Assembly (NCBI GenBank): GCA_911728455.2
Contig: OU452223.1
Location: 11,430,174-11,494,173 of the forward strand
Reading direction: 5' to 3'
Source: Marthasterias glacialis
Taxonomy: Eukaryota > Echinodermata > Asteroidea > Forcipulatida > Asteriidae
DNA: 64,000 bases
Positions 12,901-25,100 of this stretch are shown here, piece after piece. Both the position numbers and the translations under genes were made by a program. Positions within the stretch are counted from its first letter, which is position 1, and the number at the start of each line of letters is the position of its first letter. A model generated the notes under the pieces. It had not been told where the DNA came from, ran no database searches, and saw nothing but the letters and a program-made list of their open reading frames with translations.

Positions 12901-15018
12901 TCTTGTGCATGTTTGCTAGGAAGCCCCTGATTGCTTATTTGATGGGGGTAGTAGACCTACTCCTAAGCCCCTGGCGTCGCACACAAATAAGCCACAGTCA
13001 CAAAATTAACATGAGTCGGGAGCCCTTGAGTAGGGCTTTCCAAAAATATTAAACTTGTGTAAATCCAAATATTTTGTGATGGTGATATATACGTTGATAT
13101 TTCATTTTTGTTTCTCAGACAGCTTTGTGGTCAAAAATGCTGTTGAACACTCGTTTGAAAACATTCCGGGCATGTTTGCTTGCTGGTCACTTTAGGTATA
13201 AAGGAACTTTTGCAAGGCCCCAAAAACTATATTTTCGGGTGCAGGACTATCTAAGGCAGACATAGGTACAAGTTGTGTTTCTGTGGCATACATAGTTCAG
13301 GAGTTATGGTCAAACATAGAGCATGATTATTCCTTGAACCATTTTTCGGCATAATATTATTGTGCATGTTTGCTAGGAAGCCCCTGATTGCTTATTTGAT
13401 GAGGGTAGTAGACCTACTCTTAAGCTTCTGGCGTCGCACACAAATAAGCCACAGTCACAAAATTAACATGAGTCGAGAGCCCATGAGTAGTGCTTTCCAA
13501 CAGTAATAAACTTGTGTAAATCGATTGATTTTGTGATGGTGATATATACGTTGATATTTTCATTTTTGTTTCTCAGACAGCTTTGTGGTCAAAAATGCTG
13601 TTGAACACTCGTTTGAAAACATTCGGGTCATGTTTGCTTGCTGGTCATTTTTGGTATAAAGGAACTTTTGCTAGGCCCCAAAAACTATATTTTCGGGAAC
13701 AGGACTATGTAAGGCAGACACAGGTACAAGTTGTGTTTCTGTGGCATACATAGTTCCGGAGTTATGGTCAAACATAGAGCATGATTTTTCCTCAAACCAT
13801 TTTTCGGCATAATATTCTTGTGCATGTTTGCTAGGAAGCCCCTGATTGCTTATTTGATGAGGGTAGTAGACCTACTCTTAAGCCCCTGGCGTCGCACACA
13901 AATAAGCCACAGTCACAAAATTAACATGAGTCGGGAGCCCTTGAGTAGGGCTTTCCAACAGTAATAAACTTGTGTAAATCCAAATATTTTGTGATGGTGA
14001 TATATACGTTGATATTTCATTTTTGTTTCTCAGACGGCTTTGTGGTCAAAAATGCTGTAGAACACTCGTTTGAAAACTTTCGGGGCATGTTTGCTTGCTG
14101 GTCATTTTTGGCATAAGGGAACTTTTGCAAGGCCCCAAAAACTATATTTTCGGGTGCAGGACTGTCTAAGGCAGACACAGGTACAAGTTGTGTTTCTGTG
14201 GCATACATAGTTCCGGAGTTATGGTCAAACATAGAGCATGATTTTTCCCTAAACCATTTTTCGGCTGAATATTTTTGTGCGAGGTTGCTAGTAAGTCCCT
14301 GATGGCTTATTTGATGAGGGTAGTAGACCTACTCTTAAGCCTCTGGCGACGCACACAAATAAGCCACAGTCACAAAATTAACATGAGTCGGGATCCCATG
14401 AGTAGTGTTTTCCAACAGTAATAAACTTGTGTAAATCAATTGATTTTGTGATGGTGATATATACGTTGATATTTCATTTTTGTTTCTCAGACAGCTTTGT
14501 GGTAAAAAATGCTGTTGAACACTCGTTTGAAAACATTCGGGTCATGTTTGCTTGCTGGTCATTTTTGGTATAAACGAAGTTTTGCAAGGCCCAAAAAACT
14601 ATATTTTCGGGTGCAGGACTATCTAAGGCAGACACAGGTACAAGTTGTGTTTCTGTGGCATACATAGTTCCGGAGTTATGGTCAAACATAGAGCATGATT
14701 TTTCCTGAAACCATTTTTCGGCACAATATTCTTGTGCATGTTTGCTAGGAAGCCCCTGATTGCTTATTTGATGGGGGTAGTAGACCTACTCCTAAGCCCC
14801 TGGCGTCGCACACAAATAAGCCACAGTCACAAAATTAACATGAGTCGGGAGCCCTTGAGTAGGGCTTTCCAAAAATATTAAACTTGTGTAAATCCAAATA
14901 TTTTGTGATGGTGATATATACGTTGATATTTCATTTTTGTTTCTCAGACAGCTTTGTGGTCAAAAATGCTGTTGAACACTCGTTTGAAAACATTCCGGGC
15001 ATGTTTGCTTGCTGGTCA
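9970..15018 (+). repeat. 11-monomer higher-order repeat, copy 2
   Basis: This is the tandem partner of the 4943-9969 unit. Agreement at the 5,027-bp offset runs until about 15018, where CACTTTTGG replaces CATTTTTGG. The junction between copies falls inside the conserved exon-sized block of a monomer, as expected from unequal exchange between misaligned repeats. The right part of this copy was then reused in a second, smaller amplification (the 4-mer unit from ~12775). Confidence 0.88.
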
Positions 15019-16331
15019 CTTTTGGTATAAAGGAACTTTTGCAAGGCCCCCAAAACTATATTTTCGGGTGCAGGACTATCTAAGGCAGACATAGGTACAA
15101 GTTGTGTTTCTGTGGCATACATAGTTCAGGAGTTATGGTCAAACATAGAGCATGATTATTCCTTGAACATTTTTCGGCATAATATTATTGTGCATGTTTG
15201 CTAGGAAGCCCCTGATTGCTTATTTGATGAGGGTAGTAGACCTACTCTTAAGCTTCTGGCGTCGCACACAAATAAGCCACAGTCACAAAATTAACATGAG
15301 TCGAGAGCCCATGAGTAGTGCTTTCCAACAGTAATAAACTTGTGTAAATCGATTGATTTTGTGATGGTGATATATACGTTGATATTTTCATTTTTGTTTC
15401 TCAGACAGCTTTGTGGTCAAAAATGCTGTTGAACACTCGTTTGAAAACATTCGGGTCATGTTTGCTTGCTGGTCATTTTTGGTATAAAGGAACTTTTGCT
15501 AGGCCCCAAAAACTATATTTTCGGGAACAGGACTATGTAAGGCAGACACAGGTACAAGTTGTGTTTCTGTGGCATACATAGTTCCGGAGTTATGGTCAAA
15601 CATAGAGCATGATTTTTCCTCAAACCATTTTTCGGCATAATATTCTTGTGCATGTTTGCTAGGAAGCCCCTGATTGCTTATTTGATGAGGGTAGTAGACC
15701 TACTCTTAAGCCCCTGGCGTCGCACACAAATAAGCCACAGTCACAAAATTAACATGAGTCGGGAGCCCTTGAGTAGGGCTTTCCAACAGTAATAAACTTG
15801 TGTAAATCCAAATATTTTGTGATGGTGATATATACGTTGATATTTCATTTTTGTTTCTCAGACGGCTTTGTGGTCAAAAATGCTGTAGAACACTCGTTTG
15901 AAAACTTTCGGGGCATGTTTGCTTGCTGGTCATTTTTGGCATAAGGGAACTTTTGCAAGGCCCCAAAAACTATATTTTCGGGTGCACGACTGTCTAAGGC
16001 AGACACAGGTACAAGTTGTGTTTCTGTGGCATACATAGTTCCGGAGTTATGGTCAAACATAGAGCATGATTTTTCCCTAAACCATTTTTCGGCTGAATAT
16101 TTTTGTGCGAGGTTGCTAGTAAGTCCCTGATGGCTTATTTGATGAGGGTAGTAGACCTACTCTTAAGCCTCTGGCGACGCACACAAATAAGCCACAGTCA
16201 CAAAATTAACATGAGTCGGGATCCCATGAGTAGTGTTTTCCAACAGTAATAAACTTGTGTAAATCAATTGATTTTGTGATGGTGATATATACGTTGATAT
16301 TTCATTTTTGTTTCTCAGACAGCTTTGTGGT
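12775..16331 (+). repeat. 4-monomer higher-order repeat, two tandem copies (~1,829-bp period)
   Basis: Sequence from about 12775 recurs 1,829 bp later from about 14604 and stays matched until about 16331, where GGTCAAAAATG replaces GGTAAAAAATG. Diagnostic variants shared by both copies are CGGCACAATATT, CCTACTCCTAAG, CCAAAAATATTAAAC, GTTCAGGAGTTATG, a one-base longer TATTTTCATTTTTG tract and CGGGAACAGGACTATG. Few differences are visible: a one-base loss near 15169 (GAACATTTTT for GAACCATTTTT), GCCCCCAAAA near 15047, and GCACGACTG near 15986. The unit begins inside copy 2 of the 11-mer, so it arose after or together with that event. Confidence 0.85.
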
Positions 16332-16332
16332 C

Positions 16333-19300
16333 AAAAATGCTGTTGAACACTCGTTTGAAAACATTTGGGGCATGTTTGCTTGCTGGTCATTTTTGGTATA
16401 AAGGAACTTTTGCAAGGCCCCAAAAACTATAATTTCGGGTGCAGGACTATCTAAGGCAGACATAGGTACAGGTTGTGTTTCTGTGGCATACATAGTTCCG
16501 GAGTTATGGTCAAACATAGAGCATGATTTTTCCTGATACCATTTTTCGGCATAATTTTCTTGTGCATGTTTGCTAGGAAGGCCCTGATTGCTTTTTTGAT
16601 GAGGGTAGTAGACCTACTGTTAAGCCCCTGGCGTCGCTCAAAAATAAGCCACAGTCACAAAATTAACATGAGTCGGGAGCCCTTGAGTAGGGCTTTCCAA
16701 CAGTATTAAACTTGTGTAAATCCAAATTCTTTGTGATGGTGATATATACTTTGATATTTCATTTTGTTTCTCAGACAGCTTTGTGGTCAAAAATGCTGTT
16801 GAACACCCGTTCGAGAACATTCGGGGCATGTTTGCTTGGTGGTCATTTTTGGTATATAGGAACTTTTGCAAGGCTCCAAAAACTATATTTTCGGGTGCAG
16901 GACTATCTAAGGCAGACACAGGTACAAGTTGTGTTTCTGTGGCATACATAGTTCCGGAGTTATGGTCAAACATAGAGCATGATTTTTCCTCAAACCATTT
17001 TTCGGCATAATATTCTTGTGCATGTTTGCTAGGAAGCCCCTGATTGCTTATTTGATGAGGGTAGTAGACCTACTCTTAAGCCCCTGGCGTCGCACACAAA
17101 TAAGCCACAGTCACAAAATTAACATGAGTCGGGAGCCCTTGAGTAGGGCTTTCCAAAAATATTAAACTTGTGTAAATCCAAATATTTTGTGATGGTGATA
17201 TATACGTTGATATTTCATTTTTGTTTCTCAGACAGCTTTGTGGTCAAAAATGCTGTTGAACACTCGTTTGAAAACATTCCGGGCATGTTTGCTTGCTGGT
17301 CACTTTTGGTATAAAGGAACTTTTGCAAGGCCCCAAAAACTATATTTTCGGGTGCAGGACTATCTAAGGCAGACATAGGTACAAGTTGTGTTTCTGTGGC
17401 ATACATAGTTCAGGAGTTATGGTCAAACATAGAGCATGATTATTCCTTGAACCATTTTTCGGCATAATATTATTGTGCATGTTTGCTAGGAAGCCCCTGA
17501 TTGCTTATTTGATGAGGGTAGTAGACCTACTCTTAAGCTTCTGGCGTCGCACACAAATAAGCCACAGTCACAAAATTAACATGAGTCGGGAGCCCTTGAG
17601 TAGGGCTTTCCAACAGTAATAAACTTGTGTAAATCCATTAATTTTGTGACCTTGACATATACGTTGATATTTTGTTTTTGTTTCTCAGACAGCTTTGTGG
17701 TCAAAAATGCTGTTGAACACCCGTTTGAAAACTTTCGGGGCATGTTTGCTTGCTGGTCATTTTTGGTATAAAGGAACTTTTGCAAGGCCCCAAAAACTAT
17801 ATTTTCAGGTGCAGGACTATCTAAGGCAGACACAGGTACAAGTTGTGTTTCTGTGGCATACATAGTTCCGGAGTTATGGTCAAACATAGAGCATGATTTT
17901 TCCTCAAACCATTTTTCGGCATAATATTCTTGTGCATGTTTGCTAGGAAGCCCCTGATTGCTTATTTGATGAGGGTAGTAGACCTACTCTTAAGCCCCTG
18001 GCGTCGCACACAAATAAGCCACAGTCACAAAATTAACATGAGTCGGGAGCCCTTGAGTAGGGCTTTCCAACAGTAATAAACTTGTGTAAATCCAAATATT
18101 TTGTGATGGTGATATATACGTTGATATTTCATTTTTGTTTCTCAGACAGCTTTGTGGTCAAAAATGCTGTTAAACACACGTTTGAAAACATTCGGGGCAT
18201 GTTTGCTTGCTGGTCATTTTTGGTATAAGGGAGCTTTTGCAAGGCCCCAAAAACTATATTTTCGGGTGCAGGACTATTTAAGGCAGACACAGGTACAAGT
18301 TGTGTTTCTGTGGCATACATAGTTCCGGAGTTATGGTCAAACATAGAGCATGATTTTTCCTCAAACCATTTTTCGGCATAATATTCTTGTGCATGTTTGC
18401 TAGGAAGCCCCTGATTGCTTATTTGATGAGGGTAGTAGACCTACTCTTAAGCCCCTGGCGTCGCACACAAATAAGCTACAGTCACAAAATTAACATGAGT
18501 CGGGAGCCCTTGAATAGAGCTTTCCAACAGTATTAAATTTGTGTAAATCCAAATTCTTTGTGATGGTGATATATACTTTGATATTTCATTTTTGTTTCTC
18601 AGACGGCTTTGTGGTCAAAAATGCTGTTGAACACTCGTTTGAAAACATTCGGGGCATGTTTGCTTGCTGGTCACTTTTGGTATAAGGGAACTTTTGCAAG
18701 GCCCCAAAAATTATATTTTCGGGTGCAGGACTATCTCAGGCAGACACAGGTACAAGTTGTGTTTCTGTGGCATACATAGTTCCGGAGTTATGGTCAAACA
18801 TAGAGCATGATTTTTCCCTAAACCATTTTTCGGCATAATATTTTTGTGCGAGGTTGGTAGTAAGTCCCTGATGGCTAATTTGATGAGGGTAGTAGGCCTA
18901 CTCTTAAGCCTCTGGCGTCGCACACAAATAAGCCACAGTCACAAAATTAACATGAGTCGGGAGCCCTTGAGTAGGGCTTTCCAACAGTAATAAACTTGTG
19001 TAAATCGATTGATTTTGTGATGGTGATAAATACGTTGATATTTCGTTTTTGTTTCTCAGAGAGCTTTGTGGTCAAAAATGCTGTAGAACACTCGTTTGAA
19101 AACATTCGGGGCATGTTTGCTTGCTGGTCATTTTTGGCATAAGGGAACTTTTGCAAGGCCCCCAAAACTATATTTTCGGGTGCAGGACTGTCTAAGGCAG
19201 ACACAGGTACAAGTTGTGTTTCTGTGGCATACATAGTTCCGGAGTTATGGTCAAACATAGAGCATGATTTTTCCTGAAACCATTTTTCGGCATAATATTC

Positions 19301-21110
19301 TTGTGCATGTTTGCTAGGAAGCCCCTGATTGCTTATTTGATGAGGGTAGTAGACCTACTCTTAAGCTTCTGGCGTCGCACACAAATGAGCCACAGTCACA
19401 AAATTAACATGAGTCGAGAGCCCATGAGTAGTGCTTTCCAACAGTAATAATCTTGTGTAAATCCATTGATTTTGTGATGGTGATATATACGTTGATATTT
19501 CGTTTTTGTTTCTCAGAGAGCTTTGTGGTCAAAAATGCTGTAGAACACTCGTTTGAAAACTTTCGGGGCATGTTTGCTTGCTGGTCATTTTTGGCATAAG
19601 GGAACTTTTGCAAGGCCCCAAAAACTATATTTTCGGGTGCAGGACTGTCTAAGGCAGACACAGGTACAAGTTGTGTTTCTGTGGCATACATAGTTCCGGA
19701 GTTATGGTCAAACATAGAGCATGATTTTTCCCTAAACCATTTTTCGGCTGCATATTTTTGTGCGAGGTTGCTAATAAGTCCCTGATGGCTGATTTGATGA
19801 GGGTAGTAGACCTACTCTTAAGCCTCTGGCGTCGCACACAAATAAGCCACAGTCACAAAATTAACATGAGTCGGGAGCCCATGAGTAGTGTTTTCCAACA
19901 GTAATAAACTTGTGTAAATCAATTGATTTTGTGATGGTGATATATACGTTGATATTTCATTTTTGTTTCTCAGACAGCTTTGTGGTCAAAAATGCTGTTG
20001 AACACTCGTTTGAAAACATTCGGGTCATGTTTGCTTGCTGGTCATTTTTGGTATAAACGAACTTTTGCAAGGCCCAAAAAACTATATTTTCGGGTGCATG
20101 ACTATCTAAGGCAGACAAGGGTACAAGTTGTGTTTCTGTGGCATGCATAGTTCCAGAGTTATGGTCAAACATAGAGCATGATTTTTCCTCAAACCATTTT
20201 TCGGCATAATTTTCTTGTGCATGTTTGCTAGGAAGCCCCTGATTGCTTATTTGATGAGGGTAGTAGACCTACTCTTAAGCCCCTGGCGTCGCACACAAAT
20301 AAGCCACAGTCACAAAATTAGCATGAGTCGGGAGCCCTTGAGTAGGGCTTTCCAAAAGTATTAAACTTGTGTAAATCCAAATATGTTGTGATGGTGATAT
20401 ATACGTTGATATTTCATTTTTGTTTCTCAGACAGCTTTGTGGTCAAAAATGCTGTTGAACACTCGTTTGAAAACATTTGGGGCATGTTTGCTTGCTGGTC
20501 ATTTTTGGTATAAAGGAACCTTTGCAAGGCCCCAAAAACTATAATTTCGGGTGCAGGACTATCTAAGGCAGACATAGGTACAGGTTGTGTTTCTGTGGCA
20601 TACATAGTTCCGGAGTTATGGTCAAACATAGAGCATGATTTTTCCTGATACCATTTTTCGGCATAATTTTTTTGTGCATGTTTGCTAGGAAGGCCCTGAT
20701 TGCTTATTTGATGAGGGTAGTAGACCTACTCTTAAGCCCCTGGCGTTGCTCACAAATAAGCCACAGTCACAAAATTAACATGAGTCGGGAGCCCTTGAGT
20801 AGGGCTTTCCAACAGTATTAAACTTGTGTAAATCCAAATTCTTTGTGATGGTGATATATACTTTGATATTTCATTTTTGTTTCTCAGACAGCTTTGTGGT
20901 CAAAAATGCTGTTGAACACCCGTTCGAGAACATTCGGGGCATGTTTGCTTGGTGGTCATTTTTGGTATAAAGGAACTTTTGCAAGGCTCCAAAAACTATA
21001 TTTTCGGGTGCAGGACTATCTAAGGCAGACACAGGTACAAGTTGTGTTTCTGTGGCATACATAGTTCCGGAGTTATGGTCAAACATAGAGCATAATTTTT
21101 CCTGAAACCA
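16333..21110 (+). repeat. Mosaic stretch with a 9-monomer offset match (~4,112 bp)
   Basis: The monomer near 16333-16550 carries an unusual set of variants (AACTATAATTTCGGG, TACAGGTTGTG, CCTGATACCATTTTTCGG) that recurs near 20445-20660, an offset of 4,112-4,113 bp. The next monomer, with CACCCGTTCGAGAACATTC, matches at the same offset (16806 and 20919). The match ends near 16990/21110 (CTCAAACC against CTGAAACC). Between the two, 17.2-20.3 kb is a patchwork of variants also found elsewhere in the array, so the structure is a mosaic and not a clean tandem. Confidence 0.65.
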
Positions 21111-22194
21111 TTTTTCGGCATAATATTCTTGTGCATGTTTGCTAGGAAGCCCCTGATTGCTTATTTGATGAGGGTAGTAGACCTACTCTTAAGCCCCTGG
21201 CGTCGCACACAAATAAGCCACAGTCACAAAATTAACATGAGTCGGGAGCCCTTGAGTAGGGCTTTCCAAAAGTATTAAACTTGTGTAAATCCAAATATTT
21301 TGTGATGGTGATATATACGTTGATATTTCATTTTTGTTTCTCAGACAGCTTTGTGGTCAAAAATGCTGTTGAACACTCGTTTGAAAACATTCGGGGCATG
21401 TTTGCTTGGTGGTCATTTTTGGTATAAAGGAACTTTTGCAAGGCCCCAAAAACTATATTTTCGGGAACAGGACTATCTAAGGCAGACACAGGTACAAGTT
21501 GTGTTTCTGTGGCATACATAGTTCCGGAGTTATGGTCAAACATAGAGCATGATTTTTCCTGAAACCATTTTTCGGCATAATATTCTTGTGCATGTTTGCT
21601 AGTAAGCCCCTGATTGCTTATTTGATGAGGGTAGTAGACCTACTCTTAAGCCCCTGGCGTCGCACACAAATAAGCCACAGTCACAAAATTAACATGAGTC
21701 GGGAGCCCTTGAGTAGGGCTTTCCAACAGTAATAAACTTGTGTAAATCCAAATTTTTTGTGATAGTGATATATACGTTGATATTTCATTTTTGTTTCTCA
21801 GACAGCTTTGTGGTCAAAAATGCTGTTGAACACGCGTTCGAGAACATTCGGGGCATGTTTGCTTGGTGGTCATTTTTGGTATAAAGGAACTTTTGCAAGG
21901 CTCCAAAAACTATATTTTCGGGTGCAGGACTATCTAAGGCAGACACAGGTACAAGTTGTGTTTCTGTGGCATACATAGTTCCGGAGTTATGGTCAAACAT
22001 AGAGCATAATTTTTCCTGAAACCATTTTTCGGCATAATATTCTTGTGCATGTTTGCTAGGAAGCCCCTGATTGCTTATTTGATGAGGGTAGTAGACCTAC
22101 TCCTAAGCCTCTGGCGTCGCACACAAATAAGCCACAGTCACAAAATTAGCATGAATCCGGAGCCTTCGAATAGGGCTTTCCAACAGTATTAAAC

Positions 22195-25100
22195 TTGTGT
22201 AAATCCAAAAATTTTGTGATGGTGATATATACGTGATATTTCTTTTTTGTTTCTCAGACAGCTTTGTGGTCAAAAATGCTGTTGAACACTCGTTTGAAAA
22301 CATTCGGGGCATGTTTGCTTGCTGGTCATTTTTGGAATAAAGGAACTTTTGCAAGGCCCCAAAAACTATATTTTCGGGTGCAGGACTATCTAAGGCAGAC
22401 ACAGGTACAAGTTGTGTTTCTGTGGCATACATAGTTCCGGAGTTATGGTCAAACATAGAACATGATTTTTCCTGAAACCATTTTTCGGCATAATATTTTT
22501 GTGCGTGTTTGTTAGTAAGTCTCTGATGGCTAATTTGATGAGGGTAGTAGACCTACTCTTAAGCCCCTGGCGTCGCTCACAAATAAGCCACAGTCACAAA
22601 ATTAACATGAGTCGGGAGCCCTTGAGTAGGACTTTCCAACAGTATTAAACTTGTGTAAATCCAAAATTGTTGTTATGGTGATATATACGTTGATATTTCA
22701 TTTTTGTTTCTCAGACAGCTTTGTGGTCAAAAATGCTGTTGAACACCCGTTTGAAAACATTCGGGGCATGTTTGCTTGGTGGTCCATGTTGGTATAAGGG
22801 AACTTTTGCAAGGCCCCAAAAGCTATATTTTCGGGTGCAGGACTATCTAAGGCAGACACAGGTACAAGTTGTGTTTCTGTGGCATACATAGTTCCGGAGT
22901 TATGGTCAAACATAGAGCATGATTTTTCCTGAAACCATTTTTCGGCATAATATTCTTGTGCATGTTTGCTAGGAAGCCCCTGATTGCTTATTTGATGAGG
23001 GTAGTAGACCTACTCTTAAGCCCCTGGCGTCGCACGGAAATAAGCCACATTCACAAAATTAACATGAGTCGGGAGCCCTTGAGTAGGGCTTTCCAACAGT
23101 ATTAAACTTGTGTAAATCCAAATTCTTTGTGATGGTGATATATACGTTGATATTTCATTTTTGTTTCTCAGACAGCTTTGTGGTCAAAAATGCTGTTGAA
23201 CACTCGTTTGAAAACATTCGGGGCATGTTTGCTTGGTGGTCATTTTTGGTATAAAGGAACTTTTGCAAGGCCCCAAAAACTATATTTTCGGGAACAGGAC
23301 TATCTAAGGCAGACACAGGTACAAGTTGTGTTTCTGTGGCATACATAGTTCCGGAGTTATGGTCAAACATAGAGCATGATTTTTCCTGAAACCATTTTTC
23401 GGCATAATATTCTTGTGCATGTTTGCTAGTAAGCCCCTGATTGCTTATTTGATGAGGGTAGTAGACCTACTCTTAAGCCCCTGGCGTCGCACACAAATAA
23501 GCCACAGTCACAAAATTAACATGAGTCGGGAGCCCTTGAGTAGGGCTTTCCAACAGTAATAAACTTGTGTAAATCCAAATATTTTGTGATGGTGATATAT
23601 ACGTTGATATTTCATTTTTGTTTCTCAGACAGTTTTGTGGTCAAAAATGCTGTTGAACACCCGTTTGAGAACATTCGGGGCATGTTTGCTTGGTGGTCAT
23701 TGTTGGTATAAGGGAACTTTTGCAAGGTCCCAAAAACTATATTCTCGGGTGCAGGACTATTTAAGACAGACACAGGTACAAGTTGTGTTTCTGTGGCATA
23801 CATAGTTCCGGAGTTATGGGCAAACATAGAGCATGATTTTTCCTCAAACCATTTTTCGGCATAATATTCTTGTGCATGTTTGCTAGGAAGCCCCTGATTG
23901 CTTATTTGATGAGGGTAGTAGACCTACTCTTAAGCCCCTGGCGTCGCACACAAATAAGCCACAGTCACAAAATTAACATGAGTCGGGAGCCCTTGAGTAG
24001 GGCTTTCCAACAGTAATAAACTTGTGTAAATCCAAATATTTTGTGATGGTGATATATACGTTGATATTTCATTTTTGTTTCTCAGACAGTTTTGTGGTCA
24101 AAAATGCTGTTGAACACCCGTTTGAGAACATTCGGGGCATGTTTGCTTGGTGGTCATTGTTGGTATAAGGGAACTTTTGCAAGGTCCCAAAAACTATATT
24201 TTCGGGTGCAGGACTATTAGACAGACACAGGTACAAGTTGTGTTTCTGTGGCATACATAGTTCCGGAGTTATGGGCAAACATAGAGCATGATTTTTCCTC
24301 AAACCATTTTTCGGCATAATATTCTTGTGCATGTTTGCTAGGAAGCCCCTGATTGCTTATTTGATGAGGGTAGTAGACCTACTCTTAAGCGTCGCACACA
24401 AATAAGCCACAGTCACACAATTAACATCAGTCGGGAGCCCTTGAGTAGGGCTTTCCAAAAGTATTAAACTTGTGTAAATCCAAATATTTTGTGATGGTGA
24501 TATATACGTTGATATTTCTTTTTTGTTTCTCAGACAGCTCTGTGGTCAAAAATGCTGTTGAACACTCGTTTGAAAACATTCGGGGCATGTTTGCTTGGTG
24601 GTCATTTTTGGAATAAAGGAACTTTTGCAAGGCCCCCAAAACTATATTTTCGGGTGCAGGACTATCTAAGGCAGACACAGGTACAAGTTGTGTTTCTGTG
24701 GCATACATAGTTCCGGAGTTGTGGTCAAACATAGAACATGATTTTTCCTTAAACCATTTTTCGGCATAATATTTTTGTGCGTGTTTGTTAGTAAGTCTTT
24801 GATGGCTAATTTGATGAGGGTAGTAGACCTACTCTTAAGCCCCTGGCGTCGATCACAAATAAGCCACAGTCACAAAATTAACATGAGTCGGGAGCCCTTG
24901 AGTAGGACTTTCCAACAGTTTTAAACTTGTGTAAATCCAAAAATGTTGTTATGGTGATATATACGTTGATATTTCATTTGTGTTTCTCAGACAGCTTTGT
25001 GGTCAAAAATGCTGTTGAACACCCGTTTGAAAACATTCGGGGCATGTTTGCTTGCTGGTCATTGTTGGTATAAGCGAACTTTTGGAAGGCCCCAAAAACT

